Below, piece by piece: positions 1 through 4,765 of a stretch of 8,114 nucleotides of DNA. The DNA comes from an uncultured Bacilli bacterium (GTDB lineage Bacteria > Bacillota_I > Bacilli_A > RF39 > UBA660). Under the pieces are notes generated by a model, which was not told where the DNA came from, did not search any database, and worked only from the letters and a program-made list of their open reading frames with translations. The translations under genes were made by a program, and so were the position numbers. Numbering within the stretch: position 1 is the first letter of the stretch; every line of letters begins with the position of its first letter. The stretch covers positions 1 through 8,114 of the forward strand of contig CAKORS010000042.1 of the NCBI GenBank assembly GCA_934101605.1, read 5' to 3'.

Positions 1-147
1 CTGTATACCGGTTCTGGGTATGCACACCATATGGATCTCATGCCTCCTCCTGTCCGTCAGCTTCCTTATAATGTTCATACAGGAAGAAGAACAGGAGAAA
101 GACCAGTAAGCTCTGCTTACGAGACTAATGCTCGTAACACAGATTGA
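1..147 (+). CDS. Possible 3' end of a plus-strand gene (partial), unrecognised
   Basis: Frame 1 is open from the window edge for 48 codons and stops with TGA at 145-147. The peptide is rich in Pro, Gly, His and Arg and includes a PPPVRQLPYN stretch and a TGERPVSS stretch near the end. I recognise no family. The frame would converge on the minus-strand genes, and a terminator-like hairpin starts 37 bases after its stop, which mildly supports a real gene end. Against it, 48 open codons at 46% GC can arise by chance, and the complementary minus-strand frame is open too. If real, its base composition says it is foreign to this chromosome. Confidence 0.25.
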   Translation: MYTGSGYAHHMDLMPPPVRQLPYNVHTGRRTGERPVSSAYETNARNTD

Positions 148-150
148 TCA
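1..150. other. GC-rich, hairpin-rich segment of unlike composition
   Basis: The first ~150 bases are about 46% GC, while the rest of the window is roughly a quarter GC. Four short inverted repeats can be read by eye: 3-9 with 17-23 (7 pairs, one G-U), 61-66 with 81-86 (extended by 67-69/77-79 around one bulge), 106-111 with 115-120, and 117-123 with 131-137. The last two share bases 117-120, so only one can form at a time. A GC-rich, hairpin-rich island in an AT-rich genome can be a structured RNA, a mobile-element end or recently acquired DNA. I recognise no tRNA, tmRNA, SRP, RNase P or group II intron consensus. The composition shift is seen directly; the identity is unknown. Confidence 0.6.
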
Positions 151-159
151 GATATAATT

Positions 160-288
160 TTATCGTTTGTCCATAACACATATCTTATTGGAAATATTCT
201 TCACAGCAGGGATATTTCCAATAATTTTATATATTAGCATTAAAAATTTGGCGGCCCATAATCCTAAGAAAAATTTAATTTTTTGCAT
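160..288 (-). CDS. 42-codon ORF resembling the N-terminus of MurT; possibly a truncated remnant
   Basis: A strong AGGAGG (293-298), overlapping the stop codon of the upstream HTH gene, sits 4 nt before ATG 288, so the ORF is probably co-transcribed and translationally coupled with that gene. Residues 3-24 (KIKFFLGLWAAKF, then LMLIYKIIG) form a hydrophobic, basic helix with the W-A-A-K pattern seen at the N-terminus of MurT, the Mur ligase half of the MurT/GatD lipid II amidase. The conserved Pro-Gly and Ala-Leu-Lys motif that should follow is absent; the frame instead enters a large inverted repeat (185-224) and stops at TAA 160. Two readings fit: the 5' remnant of a MurT gene cut by a rearrangement or insertion, or an intact small membrane-associated peptide. 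The translation signal is clear; the family link is a weak recognition from memory. Confidence 0.4.
   Translation of the reverse strand: MQKIKFFLGLWAAKFLMLIYKIIGNIPAVKNISNKICVMDKR
185..231 (+). terminator. Large hairpin with a T-rich tail, best read on the plus strand
   Basis: Bases 185-196 and 213-224 form a perfect 12-bp inverted repeat. On plus-strand RNA the stem continues inward through 197-201/208-212 using two G-U pairs, giving about 17 pairs and a 6-base loop (CACAGC). On the minus strand those two pairs become A-C mismatches, so the structure favours plus-strand RNA. It is followed by TTTTATATATT rather than a clean T run. It would end transcription from 1-147. It could instead be the subterminal hairpin of a mobile element. 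Confidence 0.45.
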
Positions 289-296
289 ATAACCTC

Positions 297-1061
297 CTAA
301 AATTTACTAGACATAATTTCCGCTATTTTCTCAAATACTTCCTTAGCATTAGCCTCATTTATTTCACTATATCCAAGCTCATTTAAAGCTAAACTCTTAA
401 ATGTATTTAACTCCTGAGTTCTACTCATAGCTTCTTCTTTTTTCTGTTCTATTTCTCTTTCAAACTTTTTATGAGATTCAGAAACCTTAGATTTGCTAGG
501 ATTACCACTTGAATATAAAGTCATCGCAGAATACAAAATACCCTCAAACATATATTGTCTATCTTCATCATAAATAAACTCTAAAGGTTTGATAAAACCA
601 TTACTTTTTGCCATATAGGCCAAAATATATTTAAGCTCTGGAACTTGTTCCATTCTATTAAGATAAAAATTAATATATCTTAAAGTCTCATAAGCATTCT
701 CTTGTTTTTCAACTAACTTTTCCTTTAAAGTATTAAATATATCAGTTAATATTTCTTGTTCTTTTTTATTTAATCCCTTTAAATCAGAAATACTCTCTTT
801 ATTTATATTATCAAGAATTTCAGCATTTATTCTGTTTTCCATATCCGCAATTAATTTTTCATCTACTTTTAAAGTTTTTAATTCATCAAAATTCATAACT
901 CCAAATAAAGAAAGAAACTTATTTTGTTTATCTTTAGCAAGCATATTAAAATCTTTAAGTGACAAATAATTATATAACATTTGGCGAGAAACTCCTACAT
1001 ATTTTGCAACCTTAACTTTAGATAAACCACTCTCATTAATAATTCTATTTACATCTTCCAT
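297..1061 (-). CDS. HTH DNA-binding protein of unknown function
   Basis: A 254-aa soluble protein. Residues ~5-34 (NRIINESGLSKVKVAKYVGVS, then RQMLYNYL) read as a helix-turn-helix: 'KVAKYVGVS' matches the second-helix/turn pattern of XRE-like regulators, and 'RQMLYNY' the recognition helix. After it come ~170 charged, mostly helical residues; 195-215 is very Lys/Glu rich and probably coiled coil. The C-terminus (ALNELGYSEINEANAKEVFEKIAEIM) looks like a small helical hairpin. I do not recognise the C-terminal family. The start is Met 1061: AGGAGG at 1070-1075 is 8 nt upstream, whereas the ATG at 1067 is only 2 nt from it. The gene has its own promoter with TGTAAA repeats, so autoregulation is an inference. 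The stop codon overlaps the Shine-Dalgarno of the next short ORF. A transcriptional regulator is the best guess; no target is evident. Confidence 0.8.
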   Translation of the reverse strand: MEDVNRIINESGLSKVKVAKYVGVSRQMLYNYLSLKDFNMLAKDKQNKFLSLFGVMNFDELKTLKVDEKLIADMENRINAEILDNINKESISDLKGLNKKEQEILTDIFNTLKEKLVEKQENAYETLRYINFYLNRMEQVPELKYILAYMAKSNGFIKPLEFIYDEDRQYMFEGILYSAMTLYSSGNPSKSKVSESHKKFEREIEQKKEEAMSRTQELNTFKSLALNELGYSEINEANAKEVFEKIAEIMSSKF

Positions 1062-1081
1062 ATACATATCCTCCTATAATC

Positions 1082-1110
1082 ATTGTAAATATTATTGTAA
1101 AATATGTCAA
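1082..1110 (-). promoter_or_regulatory. Sigma-A-type promoter of the HTH gene
   Basis: On the minus strand a perfect -35 TTGACA (1110-1105) is separated by 17 bp from the -10 TACAAT (1087-1082). The expected transcription start is near 1075, at the Shine-Dalgarno itself, giving a leader of only about 14 nt. It lies between the mnmA terminator and the HTH start codon. Confidence 0.8.
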
Positions 1111-1126
1111 GTGTAAAGTATGTAAA
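1084..1126. repeat. Four TGTAAA direct repeats across the HTH promoter (possible operator)
   Basis: TGTAAA occurs at 1084, 1096, 1112 and 1121 on the plus strand; the first two are the longer ATTGTAAA, 12 bp apart. The copies overlap the -10, fill the spacer and flank the -35 of the minus-strand promoter. That arrangement fits operator sites for the HTH protein just downstream, but AT-rich DNA makes such hexamers fairly likely by chance. Confidence 0.4.
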
Positions 1127-1156
1127 ATAAAAAAATGGTATTATAATAAATACCAT
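1127..1156 (-). terminator. Rho-independent terminator of mnmA
   Basis: The arms 1135-1142 and 1149-1156 (ATGGTATT/AATACCAT) make an 8-bp stem with a 6-base loop. Reading along the minus strand, a run of seven T follows immediately (1134-1128). The mnmA stop codon (1143-1141) lies inside the hairpin, so the last codons form one arm. Confidence 0.75.
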
Positions 1157-2250
1157 AATTTTTCATTATTTTTTCTAACTTCTTTTATAATTCCACTACC
1201 AATACATCTGCCATCATCTAAATATAAAGCACATAATTGTCCTGGAGTAACAGCTTTAACGCCTTCATATTTAACTAATATTTCATCATTAGACATTCTT
1301 TCTAAAGAAACTGCAACATCCATGCTTCTATATCTAAACTTAGCATTACACTTATCTGGCAATTCTTCAATATTTAACACTAAATTATCAATTATACAAC
1401 TATCAGAATAAAGATAAGAACTTTCACCACTTAAAGATACATACAATATATTTTTATCCAAATTCTTTCCTACAACAAAGCTTCTATTATCGTTTCCACC
1501 TAAATTAAGTCCCCTTCTTTGACCAATTGTATAATACATAAGACCAACATGACGTCCAACTACATCTAAAGTTTCTATATCAACTATATCTCCTGGAGTA
1601 TTAGGTAAATAATTAGTTAAAAATTCCCTAAAGTTTCTTTCTCCAATAAAACAAATACCTGTAGAATCTTTCTTTTTAGCAGTAATTAAACCATATTTTA
1701 AAGCTATTTCTCTAACCTTAGGTTTTTCCATATCACCTATAGGAAACAAAACATTCTCTAATTGTTTATTTGATAATTGAGCTAAAAAATAACTCTGATC
1801 TTTATTTAAATCAACAGCTTTATAAAGATTACCAGAAATTACTCTAGCATAATGACCAGTTGCTATATAATCACAATTGTATTTTAAAGCTTCTTTAATA
1901 AATAAATCAAACTTTATATATTTATTACACATAACATCAGGATTAGGAGTTCTTCCCTTCTTTAATTCATCTAAAAAATAAGTAAAAACATAATCCCAAT
2001 ATTCTTTAACAAAATCAACTCTATGAAGAGGTATATTAAGCTTTCTACAAACCTCTAATGCATCATTATAATCTTGTTCTTGAGTACATATATTATTATT
2101 TAAAGTATTATTTCCTTTTATATCATTATTAACCAAACTATCCCAATTACGCATAAATAAACCTTCAACTTGATAGCCTGCTTCAATTAGTTTAATCGCT
2201 GCAACTGAAGAGTCAACACCTCCAGACATACCAACAATAACCTTTTTCAT
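1141..2250 (-). CDS. mnmA: tRNA-specific 2-thiouridylase MnmA
   Basis: MnmA makes the 2-thiouridine at wobble position 34 of Lys, Glu and Gln tRNAs: it adenylates U34 with ATP, then transfers sulfur from a cysteine persulfide supplied by a desulfurase. The 369-aa protein has the usual length. Visible motifs are the N-type ATP pyrophosphatase loop SGGVDSS (residues 9-15), LFMRNWDS (31-38), PNPDVMCNKYIKF with catalytic Cys108, TGHYAR (131-136), DSTGICFIGER with the second catalytic Cys200, and TIGQRRGL; the C-terminal beta domain is intact. Residues ~39-55 are an Asn-rich insert (NNDIKGNNTLNNN), a form I associate with Mollicutes and related Bacilli. The start is ATG 2250, with GGTGAT (2254-2259) 4 nt upstream; an in-frame GTG at 2262 lies before this ribosome site. 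The gene has its own promoter inside the end of the spoIIM-like gene and its own terminator. Confidence 0.97.
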   Translation of the reverse strand: MKKVIVGMSGGVDSSVAAIKLIEAGYQVEGLFMRNWDSLVNNDIKGNNTLNNNICTQEQDYNDALEVCRKLNIPLHRVDFVKEYWDYVFTYFLDELKKGRTPNPDVMCNKYIKFDLFIKEALKYNCDYIATGHYARVISGNLYKAVDLNKDQSYFLAQLSNKQLENVLFPIGDMEKPKVREIALKYGLITAKKKDSTGICFIGERNFREFLTNYLPNTPGDIVDIETLDVVGRHVGLMYYTIGQRRGLNLGGNDNRSFVVGKNLDKNILYVSLSGESSYLYSDSCIIDNLVLNIEELPDKCNAKFRYRSMDVAVSLERMSNDEILVKYEGVKAVTPGQLCALYLDDGRCIGSGIIKEVRKNNEKLWYLL

Positions 2251-2266
2251 ATAAATCACCAAGCAT

Positions 2267-2295
2267 ATTATACCTTATTTTATAAAAAATGTCCA
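2267..2295 (-). promoter_or_regulatory. Promoter of mnmA, inside the end of the spoIIM-like gene
   Basis: The minus strand carries TGGACA (2295-2290, one mismatch to the -35 consensus), a 17-bp spacer and a perfect TATAAT (2272-2267). Transcription should start near 2260, only about 10 nt before ATG 2250, leaving just enough leader for the GGTGAT ribosome site. mnmA can therefore be expressed independently of the upstream gene. Confidence 0.7.
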
Positions 2296-2919
2296 AAGTT
2301 TAATACATAAAGGATTAACAAACACATTAAAAATAGAATAAACAAAACTAAATATAATCATAATAACTAATATTTTAAAATATTTTTTAAGTTCTTGTTT
2401 TATATCTATATCTTTTTTAAATATTAAAAAATTAATTAATTTATAACTAAAATTTATAGCCCTAAAACTCAAAATAATTAAAATAAAAATATATATTATT
2501 TTACATGGAAATAAATATAAAAATACTCCGACAATCCCTTTAATATTATACATTTTTATTATAGAAGATGCGATAACCCCAAAACCAAATCCCTCAGAAA
2601 AAAGCAAAAATAAAACAATAAATATACCTATAACACTTATTCCAAAAATCCATATAATAAAAACATTAAATATATTACTAAATAACTCTTTAATAAAAAC
2701 ATTTAAAGAAGTAACAGAAACAGTAAAATATTTATCTACATTAGTATAAATACTAGATAAAGAACCATTATCCAAACTTAAAAAATAAATAATTCCTATA
2801 ACTATCGCAGTAACAAAAAATCCAATCAAAAATACTAATAAATTCTTCAAATTAATATATTTTTTTAAAAATCTAATACTAAATCTTTTACTATTTTTAT
2901 TCTTAAGTTTCATCTTCAC
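2275..2919 (-). CDS. SpoIIM-like integral membrane protein
   Basis: A 214-aa protein with about five membrane helices (approximately 28-48, 85-108, 111-122, 128-150 and 181-201) and a Lys/Arg-rich cytoplasmic N-terminus. The stretch IIWIFGISVIGIFIVLFLL followed by EGFGFG (88-114) is the signature of the SpoIIM (stage II sporulation protein M) family, and FPCKIIYIFILI (137-148) matches its next conserved segment. In spore formers SpoIIM joins SpoIID and SpoIIP in the septal/engulfment peptidoglycan machine; neither partner is in this window. I infer the GTG start at 2919 because GGTGAT (2925-2930) lies 5 nt upstream, the same arrangement as for mnmA; ATG 2913 is the alternative. It ends 24 nt before the mnmA start. 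A membrane protein is certain, the family likely, and a sporulation role uncertain. Confidence 0.75.
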   Translation of the reverse strand: MKMKLKNKNSKRFSIRFLKKYINLKNLLVFLIGFFVTAIVIGIIYFLSLDNGSLSSIYTNVDKYFTVSVTSLNVFIKELFSNIFNVFIIWIFGISVIGIFIVLFLLFSEGFGFGVIASSIIKMYNIKGIVGVFLYLFPCKIIYIFILIILSFRAINFSYKLINFLIFKKDIDIKQELKKYFKILVIMIIFSFVYSIFNVFVNPLCIKLWTFFIK

Positions 2920-2983
2920 TTTCTATCACCACTAAATAATATTTAATAAATATAAAAATATTAAATAAAGAAAACTACATATT

Positions 2984-3012
2984 TTGACTTATAAATTACT
3001 TTTTGCTATAAT
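2984..3012 (+). promoter_or_regulatory. Near-consensus extended -10 promoter for the 31-aa peptide
   Basis: TTGACT (2984-2989) and TATAAT (3007-3012) are separated by exactly 17 bp, and TG at 3004-3005 adds an extended -10. Transcription should start near 3019, giving a ~16-nt leader that contains the GGAGG ribosome site (3024-3028). With the perfect TTGACA promoter of the HTH gene, it is one of the two best promoters in the window. Confidence 0.85.
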
Positions 3013-3015
3013 CAA
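2988..3015 (-). promoter_or_regulatory. Candidate promoter of the spoIIM-like gene, overlapping the divergent one
   Basis: On the minus strand TTGATT (3015-3010) and TATAAG (2993-2988) are 16 bp apart, giving a predicted start near 2981 and a leader of ~60 nt. Its -10 overlaps the -35 of the plus-strand promoter by two bases, and its -35 overlaps the plus -10 by three. It is weaker than that promoter and partly a product of AT-richness. Confidence 0.35.
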
Positions 3016-3034
3016 TTTATCATGGAGGAAATGT

Positions 3035-3130
3035 ATGAATAAAAAAGCAGTAAAAATAGTAGTAATAATTATGTTACTAGCAATGATTTTATCTTGTATA
3101 GCAACTGTTGCTATATATTTAATAAATTAA
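3035..3130 (+). CDS. 31-aa single-span membrane peptide
   Basis: ATG 3035 follows GGAGG (3024-3028) by 6 nt and encodes a 31-residue peptide: a basic start (MNKKAVK) and then one continuous hydrophobic helix (IVVIIMLLAMILSCIATVAI) ending YLIN, with one Cys. It has its own near-consensus promoter and its own terminator, so it is a monocistronic gene and the only well-supported plus-strand gene here. The pattern of basic N-terminus, single helix and ~30 residues resembles the small DUF4044-type Firmicutes membrane proteins, and equally many type I toxins or small regulators of membrane enzymes. No antisense partner or toxin-specific motif is visible. A competing ATG at 3031 gives only three codons (ATG TAT GAA TAA). 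The gene is well supported; its function is unknown. Confidence 0.8.
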   Translation: MNKKAVKIVVIIMLLAMILSCIATVAIYLIN

Positions 3131-3150
3131 GAGTTCTAAACTCTTTTTTT
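3129..3150 (+). terminator. Rho-independent terminator of the 31-aa peptide gene
   Basis: AAGAGTT (3129-3135) pairs with AACTCTT (3139-3145) around a 3-base loop, followed by T to position 3150. The stem begins within the TAA stop codon of the peptide gene. Confidence 0.85.
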
Positions 3151-3158
3151 ATTAAATT

Positions 3159-3180
3159 AAAAGAGCTTATAAGCTCTTTT
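3159..3180 (-). terminator. 22-bp perfect palindrome terminating the spoIVB-like gene
   Basis: AAAAGAGCTTA and TAAGCTCTTTT form a perfect 22-bp palindrome, read as a 9-bp stem with a TATA loop. On the minus strand it overlaps the SpoIVB stop codon (3181-3179) and ends in TTTTAATTTAATA. Being symmetric, it could also act on plus-strand read-through, back to back with the peptide-gene terminator. Confidence 0.7.
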
Positions 3181-4162
3181 AGGATTCCTTTAACATACTT
3201 TCTATAAAAATACCATAACCTTTATGAGGATTATCTAATATAACATAATTAACAGCCCCTATAAGCTTATTATTTTGAACTATAGGAGAACCACTCATCC
3301 CTTGAACTATACCATTACTAACATTAAGTAATTCTTGATCAACAACTTCAAATAATATGTTTTTACCATCAGTTGCATTTGAAACATTTAAAATTTTAAT
3401 TTTAAACTCTTCAGGATCATTACCAGATATAACAGTATATATACTAGCATCCCCAATTTTTACTTCATCACTTGTTGCAATATCAATTAATTTTTCTTCA
3501 TCATAAGATTTAGTATAATTACCAAAAATACCAGAAGAATTATTCTTATCTACTTCGCCATAAATATAAGAATTATCATAAGATGCATTTTTTTCACCAG
3601 CGCTACCTCTTTCTGATTTGGTAATACTTGTTATTTCAGTTTTAAAAATACTTCCATCTGAAATATCAAATCTCATACCAGTTGTAGATTCATTAATTTC
3701 ATGTCCTAAAGCTCCAAATCTTTTAGTATAGGGATCAATAAAAGATAAAGTTCCTATTCCAGTAATAGAATCTTTTACATATAAACCAGTTTTATAATTA
3801 CCATCATTATCTTTCTTTATAGTTAACAGAGTATTATAAAACTTACCTCCTCTTTTGTAATTTATTTTTAATGTCTTAGAATCATTAACTAAAGATGTAA
3901 AATCTTTTATCGATGAAACCTCATTATCATCAATCATAGTAATAATATCTCCAACCTTTAATCCAGCTTGATCACCAGGAGATACACCATTAACATTATA
4001 AAAACCTACAATAAGTATTCCTTGTGATTTAACAGAAATTCCTATATTTTCACCACCTAAAATAACTTTTTTTGAATAAGCTTTAACACTAATTGGTAAA
4101 ATAATTATGAAAGTAAGTATAAGAAATAACAATAGTTTGTTTTTAATTTTTTTAAAAGTCAT
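3179..4162 (-). CDS. SpoIVB-type serine peptidase (PDZ + S55 domain)
   Basis: A 327-aa exported or membrane-anchored protease. Residues 10-28 are a hydrophobic signal/anchor ending in a possible cleavage site (SVKA|Y). A PDZ domain covers ~45-115 (NVNGVSPGDQAGLKVGDIIT). The S55/SpoIVB peptidase domain covers ~125-325, with GLYVKDSITGIGTLSFIDP (127-145), GALGHEI with His154, VVDQELLN with Asp275, and QGMSGSPIV with Ser290. Their spacing (Asp to Ser 15, His to Ser 136) agrees with the His236/Asp363/Ser378 triad I recall for Bacillus subtilis SpoIVB, so it should be active. In B. subtilis SpoIVB is the forespore signal that triggers pro-sigma-K processing; this copy is ~100 residues shorter, and a sporulation role cannot be inferred. 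AAGGAG (8 nt upstream) sets ATG 4162. No clear promoter is visible in the 138-bp AT-rich gap upstream. Confidence 0.92.
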   Translation of the reverse strand: MTFKKIKNKLLLFLILTFIIILPISVKAYSKKVILGGENIGISVKSQGILIVGFYNVNGVSPGDQAGLKVGDIITMIDDNEVSSIKDFTSLVNDSKTLKINYKRGGKFYNTLLTIKKDNDGNYKTGLYVKDSITGIGTLSFIDPYTKRFGALGHEINESTTGMRFDISDGSIFKTEITSITKSERGSAGEKNASYDNSYIYGEVDKNNSSGIFGNYTKSYDEEKLIDIATSDEVKIGDASIYTVISGNDPEEFKIKILNVSNATDGKNILFEVVDQELLNVSNGIVQGMSGSPIVQNNKLIGAVNYVILDNPHKGYGIFIESMLKES

Positions 4163-4233
4163 AAAACCATCTCCTTAACAAACTACATTATTATTATGTT
4201 TTAAATAATAAATAATATATTATTAAAAAATTA

Positions 4234-4262
4234 CCAAATAAAAAAGCTTAAAAATAAGCTTT
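4234..4262 (-). terminator. Terminator of the polysaccharide operon
   Basis: AAAGCTTA (4243-4250) and TAAGCTTT (4255-4262) form an 8-bp stem with a 4-base loop, about 40 nt past the last glycosyltransferase stop codon. In the minus direction the stem runs into a run of T and then ATTT. It separates the operon from the spoIVB-like gene. The 4163-4300 gap otherwise shows only AT-rich sequence, including a chance-like AATAATATATTATT palindrome. Confidence 0.7.
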
Positions 4263-4300
4263 AAAATTATTTTTTATATTTATTATCTAAAATCAAAATA

Positions 4301-4765
4301 TCACTTATCAATTTCATTTTTTAATTTTTTAATAAAATTATTTGTATTACTTATATATTTTTTAGGATTAAACTTATCTATATTTTTATACAGTTGATCC
4401 AAAGAATTATTCTCATTTAATTCTAAAATATATCCAGCATCAGATAAAACCTCAGTTAACTGTTGTTGATGATCATCAACATGCTCATCATATTTTTTAA
4501 GTCTTGAACACACTATTACTTTTTTTCCTTTTTTCAAAGGAGTTAATACTGATCCAGTCCCAGAATGAGTAATTATTAAATCAGCTTTTTCTATATATTT
4601 TTCCATTTCTTCATACGGAATAAACTCAAATATTTTCATTTTTTTGCTATTATACTTCGTATGTCCAGCTTGCACTATTATTTCATCAGTTATACTGCTA
4701 TTTTCAATATAATCTAATAATCTCGTAAATTGTTCCTTTTGAGTCCCTAAAGTTACTAAAATCAT
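4301..4765 (-). CDS. PssE/Alg13-like glycosyltransferase catalytic subunit
   Basis: A 154-aa protein corresponding to the nucleotide-sugar-binding half of a GT28/GT1-like glycosyltransferase split over two polypeptides (Alg13 in yeast; PssE, EpsF or Cps14G in bacterial polysaccharide clusters). Visible signatures are the N-terminal ILVTLGTQKEQF (2-13), ITHSGTGSVLTPLKKGKKVIV (65-85) with the sugar-nucleotide-binding HSGTGS, and EHVDDHQQQL (94-103). It has no membrane span and should be held at the membrane by its PssD/Alg14 partner encoded just upstream. The two genes overlap by one base (TAATG), implying coupled, equimolar translation. ATG 4765 is chosen because GGGAGG (4775-4780) lies 9 nt upstream; an in-frame TTG at 4783 precedes this site. 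It is the last gene of the operon. The sugar and linkage cannot be read from the sequence. Confidence 0.88.
   Translation of the reverse strand: MILVTLGTQKEQFTRLLDYIENSSITDEIIVQAGHTKYNSKKMKIFEFIPYEEMEKYIEKADLIITHSGTGSVLTPLKKGKKVIVCSRLKKYDEHVDDHQQQLTEVLSDAGYILELNENNSLDQLYKNIDKFNPKKYISNTNNFIKKLKNEIDK

Noticed and set aside
1..51. Minus-strand AGGAGGAGG followed by ATG at 41, reading out of the window
   Set aside because: The ribosome-site match is good, but spacing to ATG is only 1-4 nt and just 13 codons remain before the edge; not enough to call a gene.
106..137. Integron attC site or CRISPR repeat
   Set aside because: No GTTRRRY core pair is present, the hairpins occur once only, and no spacer periodicity is seen.
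160..288. AgrD-like or other cyclic-lactone signalling peptide
   Set aside because: It has one Cys but no acidic C-terminal recognition tail, and no AgrB-like processing protein is nearby; the MurT-like N-terminus explains more.
2251..2262. GTG start for MnmA at 2262
   Set aside because: It lies upstream of the GGTGAT ribosome site; ATG 2250 gives the standard MKKVIVGMSGG start at proper spacing.
4201..4225. AATAATATATTATT palindrome
   Set aside because: A pure A/T palindrome in an A/T-only stretch; expected by chance.
4163..4240. Promoter for the spoIVB-like gene (TTGGTA plus AT-rich -10 candidates)
   Set aside because: No -10 with fewer than three mismatches at 16-18 bp spacing; in such AT-rich DNA the signal is not distinguishable from background.
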